Of a DNA stretch of 64,000 nt, positions 54,476-64,000 are shown piece by piece. How positions within the stretch are numbered: the first letter of the stretch is position 1; every line of letters begins with the position of its first letter. Below the pieces are notes generated by a model. That model did no database searches. It was not told the DNA's origin and saw only the letters and a program-made list of their open reading frames with translations. The translations under genes and the position numbers were made by a program. The stretch lies in the NCBI GenBank assembly GCA_903822975.1, contig CAIJRD010000002.1, forward strand, positions 558,001-622,000, in the 5' to 3' direction. Origin of the DNA: an uncultured Sinobacteraceae bacterium (GTDB lineage: Bacteria > Pseudomonadota > Gammaproteobacteria > Nevskiales > Nevskiaceae).

Positions 54476-55816
54476 TCAAAACTCGTACTGCAGTTGCACG
54501 CGGTCGTAAATGAAGATCTTGCTCTTACCCGGATTCAGACCTTTCGACGGCGTGCTGACCACCGCATCTTCTGCGCGGTTGCGGATCGAGAAGCCCTTGA
54601 TGAAACCTTTCGGGTAGTACGCGACATCGATCAGCGCGTTGTTGCTATCGCCGTACGCATAGGAGTAGTAGCGCGCAAAGGCGGCAATCACCACGACCTG
54701 TTCATCCAGGAACTTATCGGTATAGCGAACTTTCCAGGCATGACCGGGCCCCAGGTCAACGACTCCGCGAATCATCGATGAGGTGTCGATCGGATCGGTG
54801 GTGTAGCCAATCGTGTAAGGCGAAATCAGCGCACCGTTTCCAACCGCACCAGGATGATTACTGATGCCGGTATAGCTGAGCATCAGTTGGCCGTAGGGTG
54901 AGTTGAGGCCCGCCTTGGCGCCGTAGGTCAGGTTGTCGACGCCTTCACCCTTGACGGTGTTGACCGCGGCATCGTTCAGCAGCGAATTGCTCTTCCACTG
55001 ACGGACAAACTGATCGCCGATGAAAGGATCGAATCCGGAGCCGGTCGTCAGCGTATACACCGTATCGTTGTAGACCATGTTGGCGAACTGCTCAAAGTTG
55101 TAATACCAAACACCGACTTTGATGCCGTGATCGGCGTACGTACTTCCGAATGCGAGCGTGCCCTGCGTATCAGCCGTGGCAAGCGCGGTTCCGGTGCCGC
55201 CACGCAAGTCGTCACCGTCGTAAGTCGGCGCGTAGTAGAGGTTGTTCTGGTAATAGTCGTTTGACGTTCGACTCTTCCAACGGAAGATGCGCAGACCGAT
55301 CAGATGCAGGTGATTGATTGGAGTCGCGTCAACGGTGACCCCCTGATAGGTCGCCGGCAACAGTCGCGAATCCGAATCGCTGAGCCATGGCGTATTGATG
55401 TTTTGATCGCCGGCCTTCACTGAAACCCAGTCGTTCTTGAACTGGACGTAGGCCTGACCCAGCGCAGTCAGCGAATTATTGCTGCCAGCCAAAGTTCGAT
55501 CGAGATGGATCAGATTGCCGTCGCGATCATTCAGTCCGAGCGAATGCGCCGTCAGAAATCCCGCTCCGACGGAAAAGCCGCCGAGAAAGGTACCGCTATG
55601 CAGGTCGAAACGACCACCGATTGAAAACGCGCTCTGACTCGGCTGCGCATCCTGCGTATCGTGGCTGTAAATGCGATTGAAATCGTACGCGCGAACATTT
55701 CCGCTGAACGTCGTCTCCTTGAGGAAGTCCATCAGCGTCTCCGACGCCATTGCGGAATTGCACGCACAAGCCAGCGTTATTCCCACCAGCAAAAATCTTG
55801 GCCAAGCTGTTTTCAT
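54476..55816 (-). CDS. OprD-like outer membrane porin
   Basis: Signal peptide MKTAWPRFLLVGITLACACNSAMASE; FSGNVRAYDFNRIYSHD...FSIGGRFDLHSGTFLGGFSVGAGFLTAHSLG; C-terminal YDRVQLQYEF. Confidence 0.78.
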   Translation of the reverse strand: MKTAWPRFLLVGITLACACNSAMASETLMDFLKETTFSGNVRAYDFNRIYSHDTQDAQPSQSAFSIGGRFDLHSGTFLGGFSVGAGFLTAHSLGLNDRDGNLIHLDRTLAGSNNSLTALGQAYVQFKNDWVSVKAGDQNINTPWLSDSDSRLLPATYQGVTVDATPINHLHLIGLRIFRWKSRTSNDYYQNNLYYAPTYDGDDLRGGTGTALATADTQGTLAFGSTYADHGIKVGVWYYNFEQFANMVYNDTVYTLTTGSGFDPFIGDQFVRQWKSNSLLNDAAVNTVKGEGVDNLTYGAKAGLNSPYGQLMLSYTGISNHPGAVGNGALISPYTIGYTTDPIDTSSMIRGVVDLGPGHAWKVRYTDKFLDEQVVVIAAFARYYSYAYGDSNNALIDVAYYPKGFIKGFSIRNRAEDAVVSTPSKGLNPGKSKIFIYDRVQLQYEF

Positions 55817-56106
55817 TTTTTTCCCTGAGAAAATGAGCGAAACCTTGTCGCACGCAAAACGGCTGGCCCAGCCCAGAGCGAGCCATGCGTCTTTTTGGAA
55901 TCCCTCAATCAAGCACCAATCGCGATCAACTATGGTGTCGAAAAAAAGCCGGCGCATTCCGAGCGATTTGCTCATTGATTGCGGCGGCGCACCTTCTCTA
56001 AGTACTGGACCCGTGGAAGGTTTTGTCGGTCGATCTCGGTCTGGATGGTATCTAAGAGCGGGACTCGGTTCAATGTTGAACGTGCCAAGAGCGCCCGATC
56101 ACTCAA

Positions 56107-56141
56107 ATGAAAAAGGCCAGCCCTTTCGGGCTGGCCTTTGT
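56107..56141 (-). terminator. Rho-independent terminator downstream of the porin at 56185-57792
   Basis: Minus strand AAAGGCCAGCCC-GAAA-GGGCTGGCCTTTTT. Confidence 0.85.
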
Positions 56142-56184
56142 ACGCTTTCCGGCGAGTGCGTCCGCCGGCGTTACTCCGCCCTTG

Positions 56185-57792
56185 TTACTGGTACGGGTAA
56201 TAACGGAACGACAGCATCACCGATGAATCGTCCGTCTTGCCCTGGAAGCCAGCGGCATCGGTGAACGTCTTCAGCTTGAAGTACGAGAACTGGGCACCCG
56301 TCTGCAGATACCCGATCGGACCCTTGTACGCCTTCCACCAGAAGCCACCCGTTGCTTCGCGTGCGGACGAAATCGCACCCGAGCAGCTCGCCGCCTTGCC
56401 GCCGACTGTCGGCAGGGCGCCGGTATCGACGACATTGACGTTACACGCCGAGTTGTCGCCGACGCCATCGCCATACCCATAGGCGGAGCCAACACGTTCC
56501 ATACCGGCGTAGCCGTAAATGTCAAAGCGCGGCGTCGGATGCGCGATCAGACCCAGCAGCAGCGACTGCGACTTCAACGAAGCAATCGAACCGTTGTTGC
56601 TGTTATAGGTCGAATCGCCGAGCTGCGCGCTGGCGTAACGGCCATTGCCATGACCAACCAGACCCGAGGCCTGGAAGTCGAGCATCTTCGGGACCAGCGG
56701 CAGAATCATGCCGGCGCCAATGCTTTCGGCAACCGAGGTCTTGTTGGTGGTCGAAGCCACCGTGCCCGGCGTCGATTCCGCGCGATCGCGGAAGAAACGG
56801 GTCAGGCTATAGACTTCGTAATGTCCCCAGCCCGGATCGAACGCCGCCTTGACGGTGACGTCTGGCGCGATGTCGGTGCTGTAATTGGCAGTCGCGTTCA
56901 ACAGACCGCCGCCGGTGCCCGGATTGGTCGCCAGCGATCCCGCCGGGGCCGTGCCCTTCACCTGGTTTTGCGGGTCTTCCACAGAAAGGCCCAGCGCGGC
57001 AAAGCTGCCGAAGTTCTTCACAATGCGAATTTGCGGCGTACGCAGCCAATTGAAGCCAACGACGTACTGCGCGTCGATCGTCATCGGAAGATCTTCCGAA
57101 CGCGGCGTCAGACCTTTCTTGTACATCGTCGCCAGGCTCCAGCTCTGGCCGGCAAGCACGTACATGTCGAGATCGCTGCGCGCCCAGGTCAAGTAACCCT
57201 CACGCATACGCAACGTGTAGCTGTGACTCTGATTCTGGTTCGAAGTAGTGCCGGAGCTGAGAAAGTCCGCGGCAATGAAAGCTTCGACCTTGTTGACGCC
57301 ATCCGTCGGACCTTGCGCCAACATCTGCACGCGACTCTGACGAGCCGTTTCGCGGAATTCGGAGTCGTAGTAGTTGTTGTTGTTCTGGAACGGAATGCCC
57401 GTGAACGAGGTATTGATGTCCGCCGTTTCATTGCGGCTGCGCCACACGGTTTCCGCCGCGATGAATCCACCCAGGGTCAGCTTGAGGCCGCCGAGGTTCA
57501 TCGTCGCGCCCTTGTAGGTGACCGGCTTTTCGTCGCTGGCCACGGCGGCCGCTGGTGCGGCGGTGGCAGGAGCCGTGGCGGTTCCGTTGACCTGCGCCTT
57601 CAGTTGCTGGACCTGCATCTTCAGATCCTGCACTTCGGAGTTGAGCTCCTGCGTGGACTGAGCTGCGGCCAGACCCGGTGCCATCAACATCGTTGCGCAG
57701 GCAGCGTAAAAGGCCTTCGCCCACAGCGTGCGCTGAATCGTCACGCCCGCACCGAAATTGTGCGCCCCGACGGCTTTCCTCAATTGTTGCAT
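56185..57792 (-). CDS. Outer membrane porin (coiled-coil N-terminus then beta barrel), candidate phosphate-starvation porin
   Basis: Signal peptide; ELNSEVQDLKMQVQQLKAQV coiled coil; GLKLTLGGFIAAETVWRSRNETADINTSFTGIPF...; C-terminal SVMLSFRYYPYQ. Start at Met 57792. Confidence 0.8.
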   Translation of the reverse strand: MQQLRKAVGAHNFGAGVTIQRTLWAKAFYAACATMLMAPGLAAAQSTQELNSEVQDLKMQVQQLKAQVNGTATAPATAAPAAAVASDEKPVTYKGATMNLGGLKLTLGGFIAAETVWRSRNETADINTSFTGIPFQNNNNYYDSEFRETARQSRVQMLAQGPTDGVNKVEAFIAADFLSSGTTSNQNQSHSYTLRMREGYLTWARSDLDMYVLAGQSWSLATMYKKGLTPRSEDLPMTIDAQYVVGFNWLRTPQIRIVKNFGSFAALGLSVEDPQNQVKGTAPAGSLATNPGTGGGLLNATANYSTDIAPDVTVKAAFDPGWGHYEVYSLTRFFRDRAESTPGTVASTTNKTSVAESIGAGMILPLVPKMLDFQASGLVGHGNGRYASAQLGDSTYNSNNGSIASLKSQSLLLGLIAHPTPRFDIYGYAGMERVGSAYGYGDGVGDNSACNVNVVDTGALPTVGGKAASCSGAISSAREATGGFWWKAYKGPIGYLQTGAQFSYFKLKTFTDAAGFQGKTDDSSVMLSFRYYPYQ

Positions 57793-57881
57793 TGCTGTCC
57801 CCTTCAAGTGGATTGCTAAACATCGCGCGATCATCCTCCCGCGACATCCATTGAAGTTTGCGACACAGAGTTGTAACAATC

Positions 57882-57899
57882 GTGTCCGTTTTATGACGG
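57882..57899 (-). promoter_or_regulatory. Candidate Pho box upstream of the porin, overlapping the phoR stop codon
   Basis: Minus strand CCGTCATAAAACGGACAC; 15 of 18 positions match CTGTCATAAAACTGTCAC by hand count. Confidence 0.6.
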
Positions 57900-59282
57900 T
57901 TTGGTTACATCCTGTTGCTTTTTGTCGCCAACTACGTCGACTGCAGTGACCGTGTGATGAACGCGGTGTAACGGGAAGAAACAGGTGAAGGTGCTGCCGA
58001 CGCCGACCTCACTTTCGATATCGAGGCGTCCCTGATGCCGTTCCAGTGCCTGCTTGACAATTGAAAGCCCCAAACCAGTGCCGCCACTCGCGCGCGAACG
58101 CCCCACATCGACGCGATAGAAACGTTCGGTGACACGCTGCAAGTCTTTTTCGCCGATGCCGATTCCGGTATCTGCTACGGAAAAGTAAGCACCGTGCTCG
58201 TCACTCCACCAGCGCACGCGAATGATCCCGTTGGCTGGTGTGTACTGGACGGCGTTCGCCACCAGGTTGGTGAAGATGCTCTGCACTTCCGCATCGCGGC
58301 CGAACAGGCGCAGATTCGGTTCGATATCGAATTCGAAGCGGTGCTGTCCTTTCGAAAGCTGTTCCGCTTCTTCTTTCAGACGCGCCAGCATGCGCGGAAC
58401 GTCCAATTGATCCTGACGCGCGTAAATGACGTCCGATTCTAGATGCGCGAGTTTCAGCAGGTCGCCGATCAGCGCTTCCATGCGGGTTGCCTGGTTGCGC
58501 ATCTCGATCAGTGGATCGTGCCAGGCGCGCAGCGGACCGCTGCCGCGCGACTCCGGTTGCATCACATCGATATAACCGCGCAGCACGGTCAGCGGCGTGC
58601 GCAGCTCATGCGAGGCATTAGCAACGAAATCACGGCGAGCGATTTCCAGACGCCTTAGATCCGACACATCGCGAACGATCAACAGGCGCTGGCCGTTGCC
58701 GTAGGGAATCACGCGGAACGAAAGGCGCGTTTCCTCGTTGAACGGCGAGGTTGCCTCAACCTCGTCGCTGTAGTCGCCGGCGGCAAAATAAGCGGTGAAC
58801 GCGGGGCTGCGCACCAGGTTGGCGATCCGCAGTCCCAGATCCTGCGGAAGGCGCAAGGCCAGCAGCGCCTGCGCAGCGGGATTGAACCAGACGATTTCTC
58901 CGCTCTGACCGAGTACTACGGCGCCGTCGGGTAAGGCCTCGGTCGATGCCTGGAACTCCGCCAGGATCGCCGCCAGTTTTTTCTTGCGGCGACGGTTGCG
59001 TTTCTGCAGGTCGAGCAGGCCGTCGTACACCTCGCCCCAAATGCCGCCCGGCAGCGGCAACACTTTCTGCTTGGGCTGCTGCAGCCATTCCCGCAAGATC
59101 GCCAGATGGCGCAGATTGGAGACCAGCAGCAGCGCGAGCGCCGCAGACGTTGCGGCGAGCGTGTATCCAATCCAGCGACCCAGCAGCGCCGCCACGGCAA
59201 CCCACAGCGCTGCCCCGAGCACCAGTCTCAGTAGCGTGCGCCGCGAATAGGGTTCGATGGCGGGGCTCATGGCCGCGCTCAA
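57891..59282 (-). CDS. phoR: Phosphate regulon sensor histidine kinase PhoR
   Basis: [45 protein letters not shown] (PAS), [24 protein letters not shown]; overlaps the phoB stop by 4 bp. Confidence 0.93.
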   Translation of the reverse strand: MSAAMSPAIEPYSRRTLLRLVLGAALWVAVAALLGRWIGYTLAATSAALALLLVSNLRHLAILREWLQQPKQKVLPLPGGIWGEVYDGLLDLQKRNRRRKKKLAAILAEFQASTEALPDGAVVLGQSGEIVWFNPAAQALLALRLPQDLGLRIANLVRSPAFTAYFAAGDYSDEVEATSPFNEETRLSFRVIPYGNGQRLLIVRDVSDLRRLEIARRDFVANASHELRTPLTVLRGYIDVMQPESRGSGPLRAWHDPLIEMRNQATRMEALIGDLLKLAHLESDVIYARQDQLDVPRMLARLKEEAEQLSKGQHRFEFDIEPNLRLFGRDAEVQSIFTNLVANAVQYTPANGIIRVRWWSDEHGAYFSVADTGIGIGEKDLQRVTERFYRVDVGRSRASGGTGLGLSIVKQALERHQGRLDIESEVGVGSTFTCFFPLHRVHHTVTAVDVVGDKKQQDVTKPS

Positions 59283-59971
59283 ATCTTTTCGGAGAACCGG
59301 TAACCGGTGCCGCGGACTGTCTGGATCATATCGTCGACGCCGTGCGGCTCAAGCGCCTTGCGCAGGCGTCGGATGTGAACGTCGACGGTACGCTCTTCGA
59401 CGTAGACGTTGTGGCCCCAGACGCGGTCGAGTACCTGTTCGCGGGTATAGACGCGGTCCGGGTGGGTGATGAAGAAATACAGCAAGCGGTATTCGGTGGG
59501 CCCAAGATGCACCGGCTCGCCTTTTACGGTGACGCGCTGACTGGCGGCGTCGACCTCGAGGCCGGCGATCACCACGCGCTCTTCCTCGCCGCCCGGCACC
59601 GTGCGCCTGAGCACCGCATGAATGCGCGCGATCAATTCGGGGAACGAGAACGGCTTCGACAGATAGTCGTCGCAGCCGACGTTGAGGCCGCGCACCGCAT
59701 CTTCTTCCTCGGCGCGCGCCGTCAACATGATGATCGGAATGTCCTTGGTGGTCGCGTTGCTGCGCAACTCGCGCGCGAACTCGATCCCGGATACCCCCGG
59801 CATCATCCAATCGAGCAGGATCAAGTCCGGCCGGGCTTCCGCCATTTGCAGCCGCGCACTCGGAACATCCGGTGCGAGGCCCACGCGGAACTCCGCGCGC
59901 TCAAGGGCGAACCGCAGCATGTCGCGGATCGGCGCTTCGTCTTCCACTACCAGCAGATTTTTATCGCTCAT
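59279..59971 (-). CDS. phoB: Phosphate regulon response regulator PhoB
   Basis: [28 protein letters not shown]...[21 protein letters not shown]...[17 protein letters not shown]...[31 protein letters not shown]. Confidence 0.95.
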   Translation of the reverse strand: MSDKNLLVVEDEAPIRDMLRFALERAEFRVGLAPDVPSARLQMAEARPDLILLDWMMPGVSGIEFARELRSNATTKDIPIIMLTARAEEEDAVRGLNVGCDDYLSKPFSFPELIARIHAVLRRTVPGGEEERVVIAGLEVDAASQRVTVKGEPVHLGPTEYRLLYFFITHPDRVYTREQVLDRVWGHNVYVEERTVDVHIRRLRKALEPHGVDDMIQTVRGTGYRFSEKI

Positions 59972-60027
59972 TGCCACACAGGCATTTAACGCCGGATGAC
60001 GGCCTGGTGGCAAATTAGTGACCGGCT

Positions 60028-60045
60028 GTTACAGCTTGTTTACAG
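60028..60045 (-). promoter_or_regulatory. Candidate Pho box upstream of phoB (proximal)
   Basis: Minus strand CTGTAAA-CAAG-CTGTAAC, half-sites 11 bp apart. Confidence 0.65.
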
Positions 60046-60073
60046 CGGTCGATTTTTCCTTGGTCGGCGCGAG

Positions 60074-60091
60074 CTTACAGTTGCATTACAG
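60074..60091 (-). promoter_or_regulatory. Candidate Pho box upstream of phoB (distal)
   Basis: Minus strand CTGTAAT-GCAA-CTGTAAG, 11-bp periodicity; a further CTGTAA covers the stop codon of the upstream gene. Confidence 0.55.
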
Positions 60092-60093
60092 CC

Positions 60094-61215
60094 TTACAGG
60101 CGTCGCAGCACCACACTTCCGGCGGAGTAGCCCGCACCGAATGCGCAAAGAACGCCAATGTCGCCGGCGACCAGATCGCGGTGATATTTGTGGAAGGCGA
60201 TGACCGATCCGGCCGAACTGGTGTTGGCGTACTCATCCAGAATCACCGGTGCTTCCACCGTATCCGGCTCGCGGCCGAGCACGCGCTTCGCGATCAGCTG
60301 GTTCATGCTCAGGTTCGCCTGATGCAGCCAGAAGCGCTTGACGGCATTGGTGTCGATGCCGAGATCGCCCAAGTGCGAAACCAGCAGTTCCGACACCATC
60401 GGCACCACTTCCTTGAACACCTTGCGCCCTTCCTGGCGGAACAGCACTTCGTCCCAGCGACGCGGCGGTTGCTCGGACGGGTTGAGGAAGCCGAAGTCGT
60501 TGCGGATATTGTTGGAGAACTGCGTCTGCAAGCGCGTTCCCAAAACCTCGAATCGATCCCGGCTGACGCTTCCAGCGAGCGGCTCGACCAACAGCGCCGT
60601 CGCCGCGTCGCCAAAGATGAAGTGACAGTCGCGATTGCGGAAGTTGAGATGACCGGTGCAGATTTCCGGGCTCACCACCAGCGTCGCGCGCGAGGAGCCG
60701 CGGCTGACCGCATCGACAGCGGCCTGCACACCGAACGCCGCCGAGGCGCAGGCGACGTTCATGTCGTAGCCAAATCCGCGGATACCGAGCAGCGCCTGCA
60801 ACTCCACGGCGATCGCCGGATACGGGCGCTGCATGTTGGAGCAGGCAACGATCACCGAATCGATATCTTCCGGCTTGCGACCCGCATTCTCGATCGCCTG
60901 CAGCGCAGCGGCCGCACCCATCTCCGCCATCAGGGAGGGCTCGCCCTCGCTGCGCTTCGGGATGCGCGGACGCATCATCGCGGGATCGAGCACGCCGGCC
61001 TTGTCGACCACATGTCGCGAGTGAATGCCGGAGGCCTTGACGATGAATTCGCTGCTCGACGGCGCCAGCGGCTGCACGCTGCCCTCTGCAATCGCCGACG
61101 CGTGCTCGTTATTGTGGTTTTCGACATAGCGGTTGAACGCGGCGACCAGTTCGTCGTTCGACACCGACTCTGCCGGAGTGAACAGGCCGCTGCCGCTGAT
61201 ACAGACGTTTGTCAT
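60094..61215 (-). CDS. 3-oxoacyl-ACP synthase III-like (FabH-family, beta-ketodecanoyl-ACP synthase type)
   Basis: MTNVCISGSGLFTPAESVSNDELVAAFNRYVENHN...FGYDMNVACASAAFGVQAAVD (Cys active site)...FWLHQANLSMNQLI...EYANTSSAGSVIAFH. Confidence 0.88.
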   Translation of the reverse strand: MTNVCISGSGLFTPAESVSNDELVAAFNRYVENHNNEHASAIAEGSVQPLAPSSSEFIVKASGIHSRHVVDKAGVLDPAMMRPRIPKRSEGEPSLMAEMGAAAALQAIENAGRKPEDIDSVIVACSNMQRPYPAIAVELQALLGIRGFGYDMNVACASAAFGVQAAVDAVSRGSSRATLVVSPEICTGHLNFRNRDCHFIFGDAATALLVEPLAGSVSRDRFEVLGTRLQTQFSNNIRNDFGFLNPSEQPPRRWDEVLFRQEGRKVFKEVVPMVSELLVSHLGDLGIDTNAVKRFWLHQANLSMNQLIAKRVLGREPDTVEAPVILDEYANTSSAGSVIAFHKYHRDLVAGDIGVLCAFGAGYSAGSVVLRRL

Positions 61216-61341
61216 TTTAGGGGTGTCGTGCAAGCAGAAAGGGGGCTGCGGGTCCAAGCCGCCAGGACGCGCAGTTTAACGCGCCCCGCGCCCTTCGACT
61301 GCCCGCACCGCCCTGGCCGCCCGCTTCAAGGAATTAGTCGC

Positions 61342-62778
61342 TCAACGCGCACTGTTCCAGCCCGCGCCGCTGATGGCGCTTTCGATGCAGCGCTCCACGG
61401 ATCGTTCGCCTCGGAAGGTCAGATGGCCGCCCGGATACCACACGACCGGACGCTTCCAGTGACGGGATAGTTTCAACGGCTCTTCCGGCGGAACCACCCG
61501 ATCGGCGCTGCCGGCGAAAATATGCAGGCGCTCGGGCGGCAGCAGCGGCGGCCGCACCAGCGGCGACACCACCTTCAGCATGTTGACGTAATGCGCGAGA
61601 TCGAGCCCCTGCGACATGAAGTAATTGCGATGCGGCGGCGGCACCAGCCCCCACAGCATCGACGCGAGATCGCAAACCGGAATGCCTGCAACGGCGAATT
61701 CCAAGCCCGGCTCGTAGCCGGCCAGCAGTGCGGTGTTGTAACCACCCAGGCTGTAGCCGAGCACGCCGATGCGGGCGTCCGGTTCCTGTGCGCGAATCCA
61801 CGCAATCGTGCGGCGCAGATCCCAGAGCGCCTGGGTTTCCGCGTGCAGCAGATCGAGCAAGTCACCATCCAGATATAGGTCGCCGCTCATCACGCCGATG
61901 CGGCGCGGACCGTGCAGCGGCAGTACCGGCATCACCAGGTTGAGCCCGAGCTTGTGGTGCAGCAGCCCCGGCGAAAACAGCGGCACGTCCATTACCGAGA
62001 GGCCCATGCGGTAGCCGTGGATACACAGCAGCCAGGGCTTGCCGGGTGCGCCGTGACGAAACACGCGCGCATGACAATCGCGATTGCGCTGGTGGCTCGC
62101 CCAGAGCATGGCGCCCGGCAGCTTGGCATTCGGCACGAACCCGCTGCTGAAACGCAGCCACTGGAATGCGTGCCCCGCAAAACTGGCGGCCTGTAGACGG
62201 GCATCCTCCGGCGGCGGCGGCGCCTGGTGGAAGCTGGCCGGATCATCGATCCAGCCACCAGCCTGCAAGGTGTCCTGCAGCCGATGCGCTTCGTCGCACA
62301 TGATCGAAGCGCGGTCGCCGCTCGGAATCTTCGCCATCGCGACGAAGAAGCCGATCAGCGTTTCGTCCAGCGCCACCTTGGCGAACACCGGCAGCGTTGC
62401 CGGTGGCAGCGGTGCACCGTCGGCACGCGGCGCGTACTTCAACGCGATACGACCGGAAGCCAGGAAGGTCGCGATGCTCACCAGCAGGGCGATCGGCCCG
62501 AGCCAGCCACCGAATAAGATTTCCGGCACCCAGGCGAACAGCCCGATGACGCTGCCGAGCGACATATAGAAGGTGATTTTCGGATCGCCCGGCCACAGCA
62601 GCAGAGAAACGCCCGAAGCCAGAATCAAGCTTCCCGGCACAAAGCCGAACAGCAGCCAGCCGTAGCTTCCGCCACCGGCGCCGAGCCAGAACAGGCCGGC
62701 CAGAATCGGAATCAAACTCCACCAGTCGTGCTGCTGCGGCGGCTCACCGGTCAGCGTCGTCTTGCCAGGCTCTTCCAT
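61342..62778 (-). CDS. Alpha/beta hydrolase with N-terminal multi-pass membrane domain
   Basis: 478 aa; N-terminal hydrophobic segments, then WLLCIHGYRMG, nucleophile elbow GYSLGGYN, late GGHLTF. Confidence 0.75.
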   Translation of the reverse strand: MEEPGKTTLTGEPPQQHDWWSLIPILAGLFWLGAGGGSYGWLLFGFVPGSLILASGVSLLLWPGDPKITFYMSLGSVIGLFAWVPEILFGGWLGPIALLVSIATFLASGRIALKYAPRADGAPLPPATLPVFAKVALDETLIGFFVAMAKIPSGDRASIMCDEAHRLQDTLQAGGWIDDPASFHQAPPPPEDARLQAASFAGHAFQWLRFSSGFVPNAKLPGAMLWASHQRNRDCHARVFRHGAPGKPWLLCIHGYRMGLSVMDVPLFSPGLLHHKLGLNLVMPVLPLHGPRRIGVMSGDLYLDGDLLDLLHAETQALWDLRRTIAWIRAQEPDARIGVLGYSLGGYNTALLAGYEPGLEFAVAGIPVCDLASMLWGLVPPPHRNYFMSQGLDLAHYVNMLKVVSPLVRPPLLPPERLHIFAGSADRVVPPEEPLKLSRHWKRPVVWYPGGHLTFRGERSVERCIESAISGAGWNSAR

Positions 62779-62835
62779 CGTTCAGTATCCAGGGTGTTGG
62801 CGCCGCCAAAATGGCAGACGTCGGAGAGACTCGGT

Positions 62836-63135
62836 TTACGCCGAGCGAAGTTGCGCGGTGATCAAGGTCCATAACAAGGGCATCGCAATGAGCAGGACGA
62901 TCTGCAATGCCCAATGCCAGCTGCGAGCGCGTTTCACGCCCAGCGCAGCCGCGCCCGAAAGCACGAACAGCACGGCGAAGCAGGCGGTGATGATGAGCAC
63001 GCCGCTGAGCCCGTCGCGGGTGATTGGCGAGGCTTCGCGATAGAGACCGAACACCAGCGCCACGAAGCCGACGGCGATGGTCATTACCGCGCCGACAGCG
63101 GCGAGCACGCCGTCCGCCCAAAGTAGATATTTCAA
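62836..63135 (-). CDS. Small integral membrane protein, unknown function
   Basis: 99 aa, about three hydrophobic segments. Confidence 0.55.
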   Translation of the reverse strand: MKYLLWADGVLAAVGAVMTIAVGFVALVFGLYREASPITRDGLSGVLIITACFAVLFVLSGAAALGVKRARSWHWALQIVLLIAMPLLWTLITAQLRSA

Positions 63136-63180
63136 GTCAAGCTCAGTCTTATCAGGATTGCGGAATTGACAATTTAGGGA

Positions 63181-63474
63181 TCAGGCTTTCTTGCCGCGAC
63201 GCTTCAATAGCCGTAGCAGCGGCAACAGCTCGCGCGCAACTTTGGGCTGTGCCGCACCGGCACGAACCAGCAGGCGGAGAAACTGCCGCGCGATACGGTC
63301 ACGGTTCTTGAAGACGCTGTCGACCATCGGCACGCTGCGATCGTCCATCATCGTGACCACTTCGTCGGCACCGTTGCCGAACTTGAAGCGCACCGTCACG
63401 CGAACTTCGAGCGGCTCCTTCGGACGTTGCCGGCGACGTTCAGCGAAACCGCGTATTGCGGCGGCCTTGGTCAT
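63181..63474 (-). CDS. Small conserved-looking protein of unknown function
   Basis: 97 aa, basic C-terminus LLRLLKRRGKKA; coding supported only by frame length and position. Confidence 0.4.
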   Translation of the reverse strand: MTKAAAIRGFAERRRQRPKEPLEVRVTVRFKFGNGADEVVTMMDDRSVPMVDSVFKNRDRIARQFLRLLVRAGAAQPKVARELLPLLRLLKRRGKKA

Positions 63475-63555
63475 GCAGGCTCGCCGCCAGCACGTGGCGC
63501 GACTGCTAATCTGCCTTGATCGATCACGTTCGCTCCTCCTGTACCGGGTATTTTC

Positions 63556-64000
63556 ATGACGGATACCGCAGCCCCGACCACCTTAACCGCATCGCCGATA
63601 CCAAGACATCTGGTCTGCTTTGCCCACGGCAAGGAGAGCGGTCCATGGGGCATCAAGATTACCCGTCTGGCGCAAACCGCAACGCGGCGCGGCTTCGATG
63701 TCGTAAGCCCGGATTATAGTCACACACCCGATCCGCGAGCGCGCCTCTCGCAGTTGCTGGCACTGCGTCCCTGTGCGCAAAGAGCGTTGGTTTTAGTCGG
63801 ATCCAGCATGGGCGGCTGGGTCTCGGCGATGGCCTGCGGACACTTGAAACCGAACGCGCTACTGCTGCTCGCGCCCGCACTTTACTTTCCTGGCTACGAC
63901 GAGCCAGCGCCAATACCACCGCAACTCAGTTGCGTGATTCACGGTTGGGACGACGACATCGTGCCGGTCGAACGCGCGATTCGTTACGCCGGCGCGCACC
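63556..64000 (+). CDS. Alpha/beta hydrolase, partial (runs off right edge)
   Basis: Manual translation from ATG 63556: MTDTAAPTTLTASPIPRHLVCFAHGKESGPWGIKITRLAQTATRRGFDVVSPDYSHT...LVLVGSSMGGWVSAMA; GSSMGG nucleophile elbow. No stop, so absent from the ORF track. Confidence 0.8.
   Translation, partial: MTDTAAPTTLTASPIPRHLVCFAHGKESGPWGIKITRLAQTATRRGFDVVSPDYSHTPDPRARLSQLLALRPCAQRALVLVGSSMGGWVSAMACGHLKPNALLLLAPALYFPGYDEPAPIPPQLSCVIHGWDDDIVPVERAIRYAGAH

Overview
The window is GC-rich chromosomal DNA from a gammaproteobacterium (a Nevskiales/Xanthomonadales-like source is only a guess). It is mostly tightly packed, minus-strand, operon-like genes. I see no tRNA, rRNA, CRISPR array, transposase or phage genes. 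Recognisable blocks: (i) a co-directional operon cut by the left edge (tolC-like OMP > PqqD-like/M50-like/HlyD fusion > beta-propeller-like protein > sulfotransferase > CaiB-like CoA-transferase); (ii) metZ/NUDIX/mazG and cvpA-purF; (iii) a long gyrA-serC-LOG-serA-pheA-hisC-tyrA-aroA-cmk-rpsA-ihfB-lapA-lapB supraoperon; (iv) tsaB/dinG-like/TPR/PBP1b; (v) phoU, phoB-phoR and several porins with Pho-box-like sites; (vi) an RND tripartite pump next to a two-component system with an extra, degenerate response regulator. The most interesting items are the left-edge export/modification operon, whose M50-like domain has lost all its metal ligands by eye; the candidate local Pho regulon, with four Pho-box-like 18-mers; and a 113-bp tandem array of nested palindromes between bepA-like and lapB. 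All calls come from reading the sequence and supplied ORFs; no searches were run.
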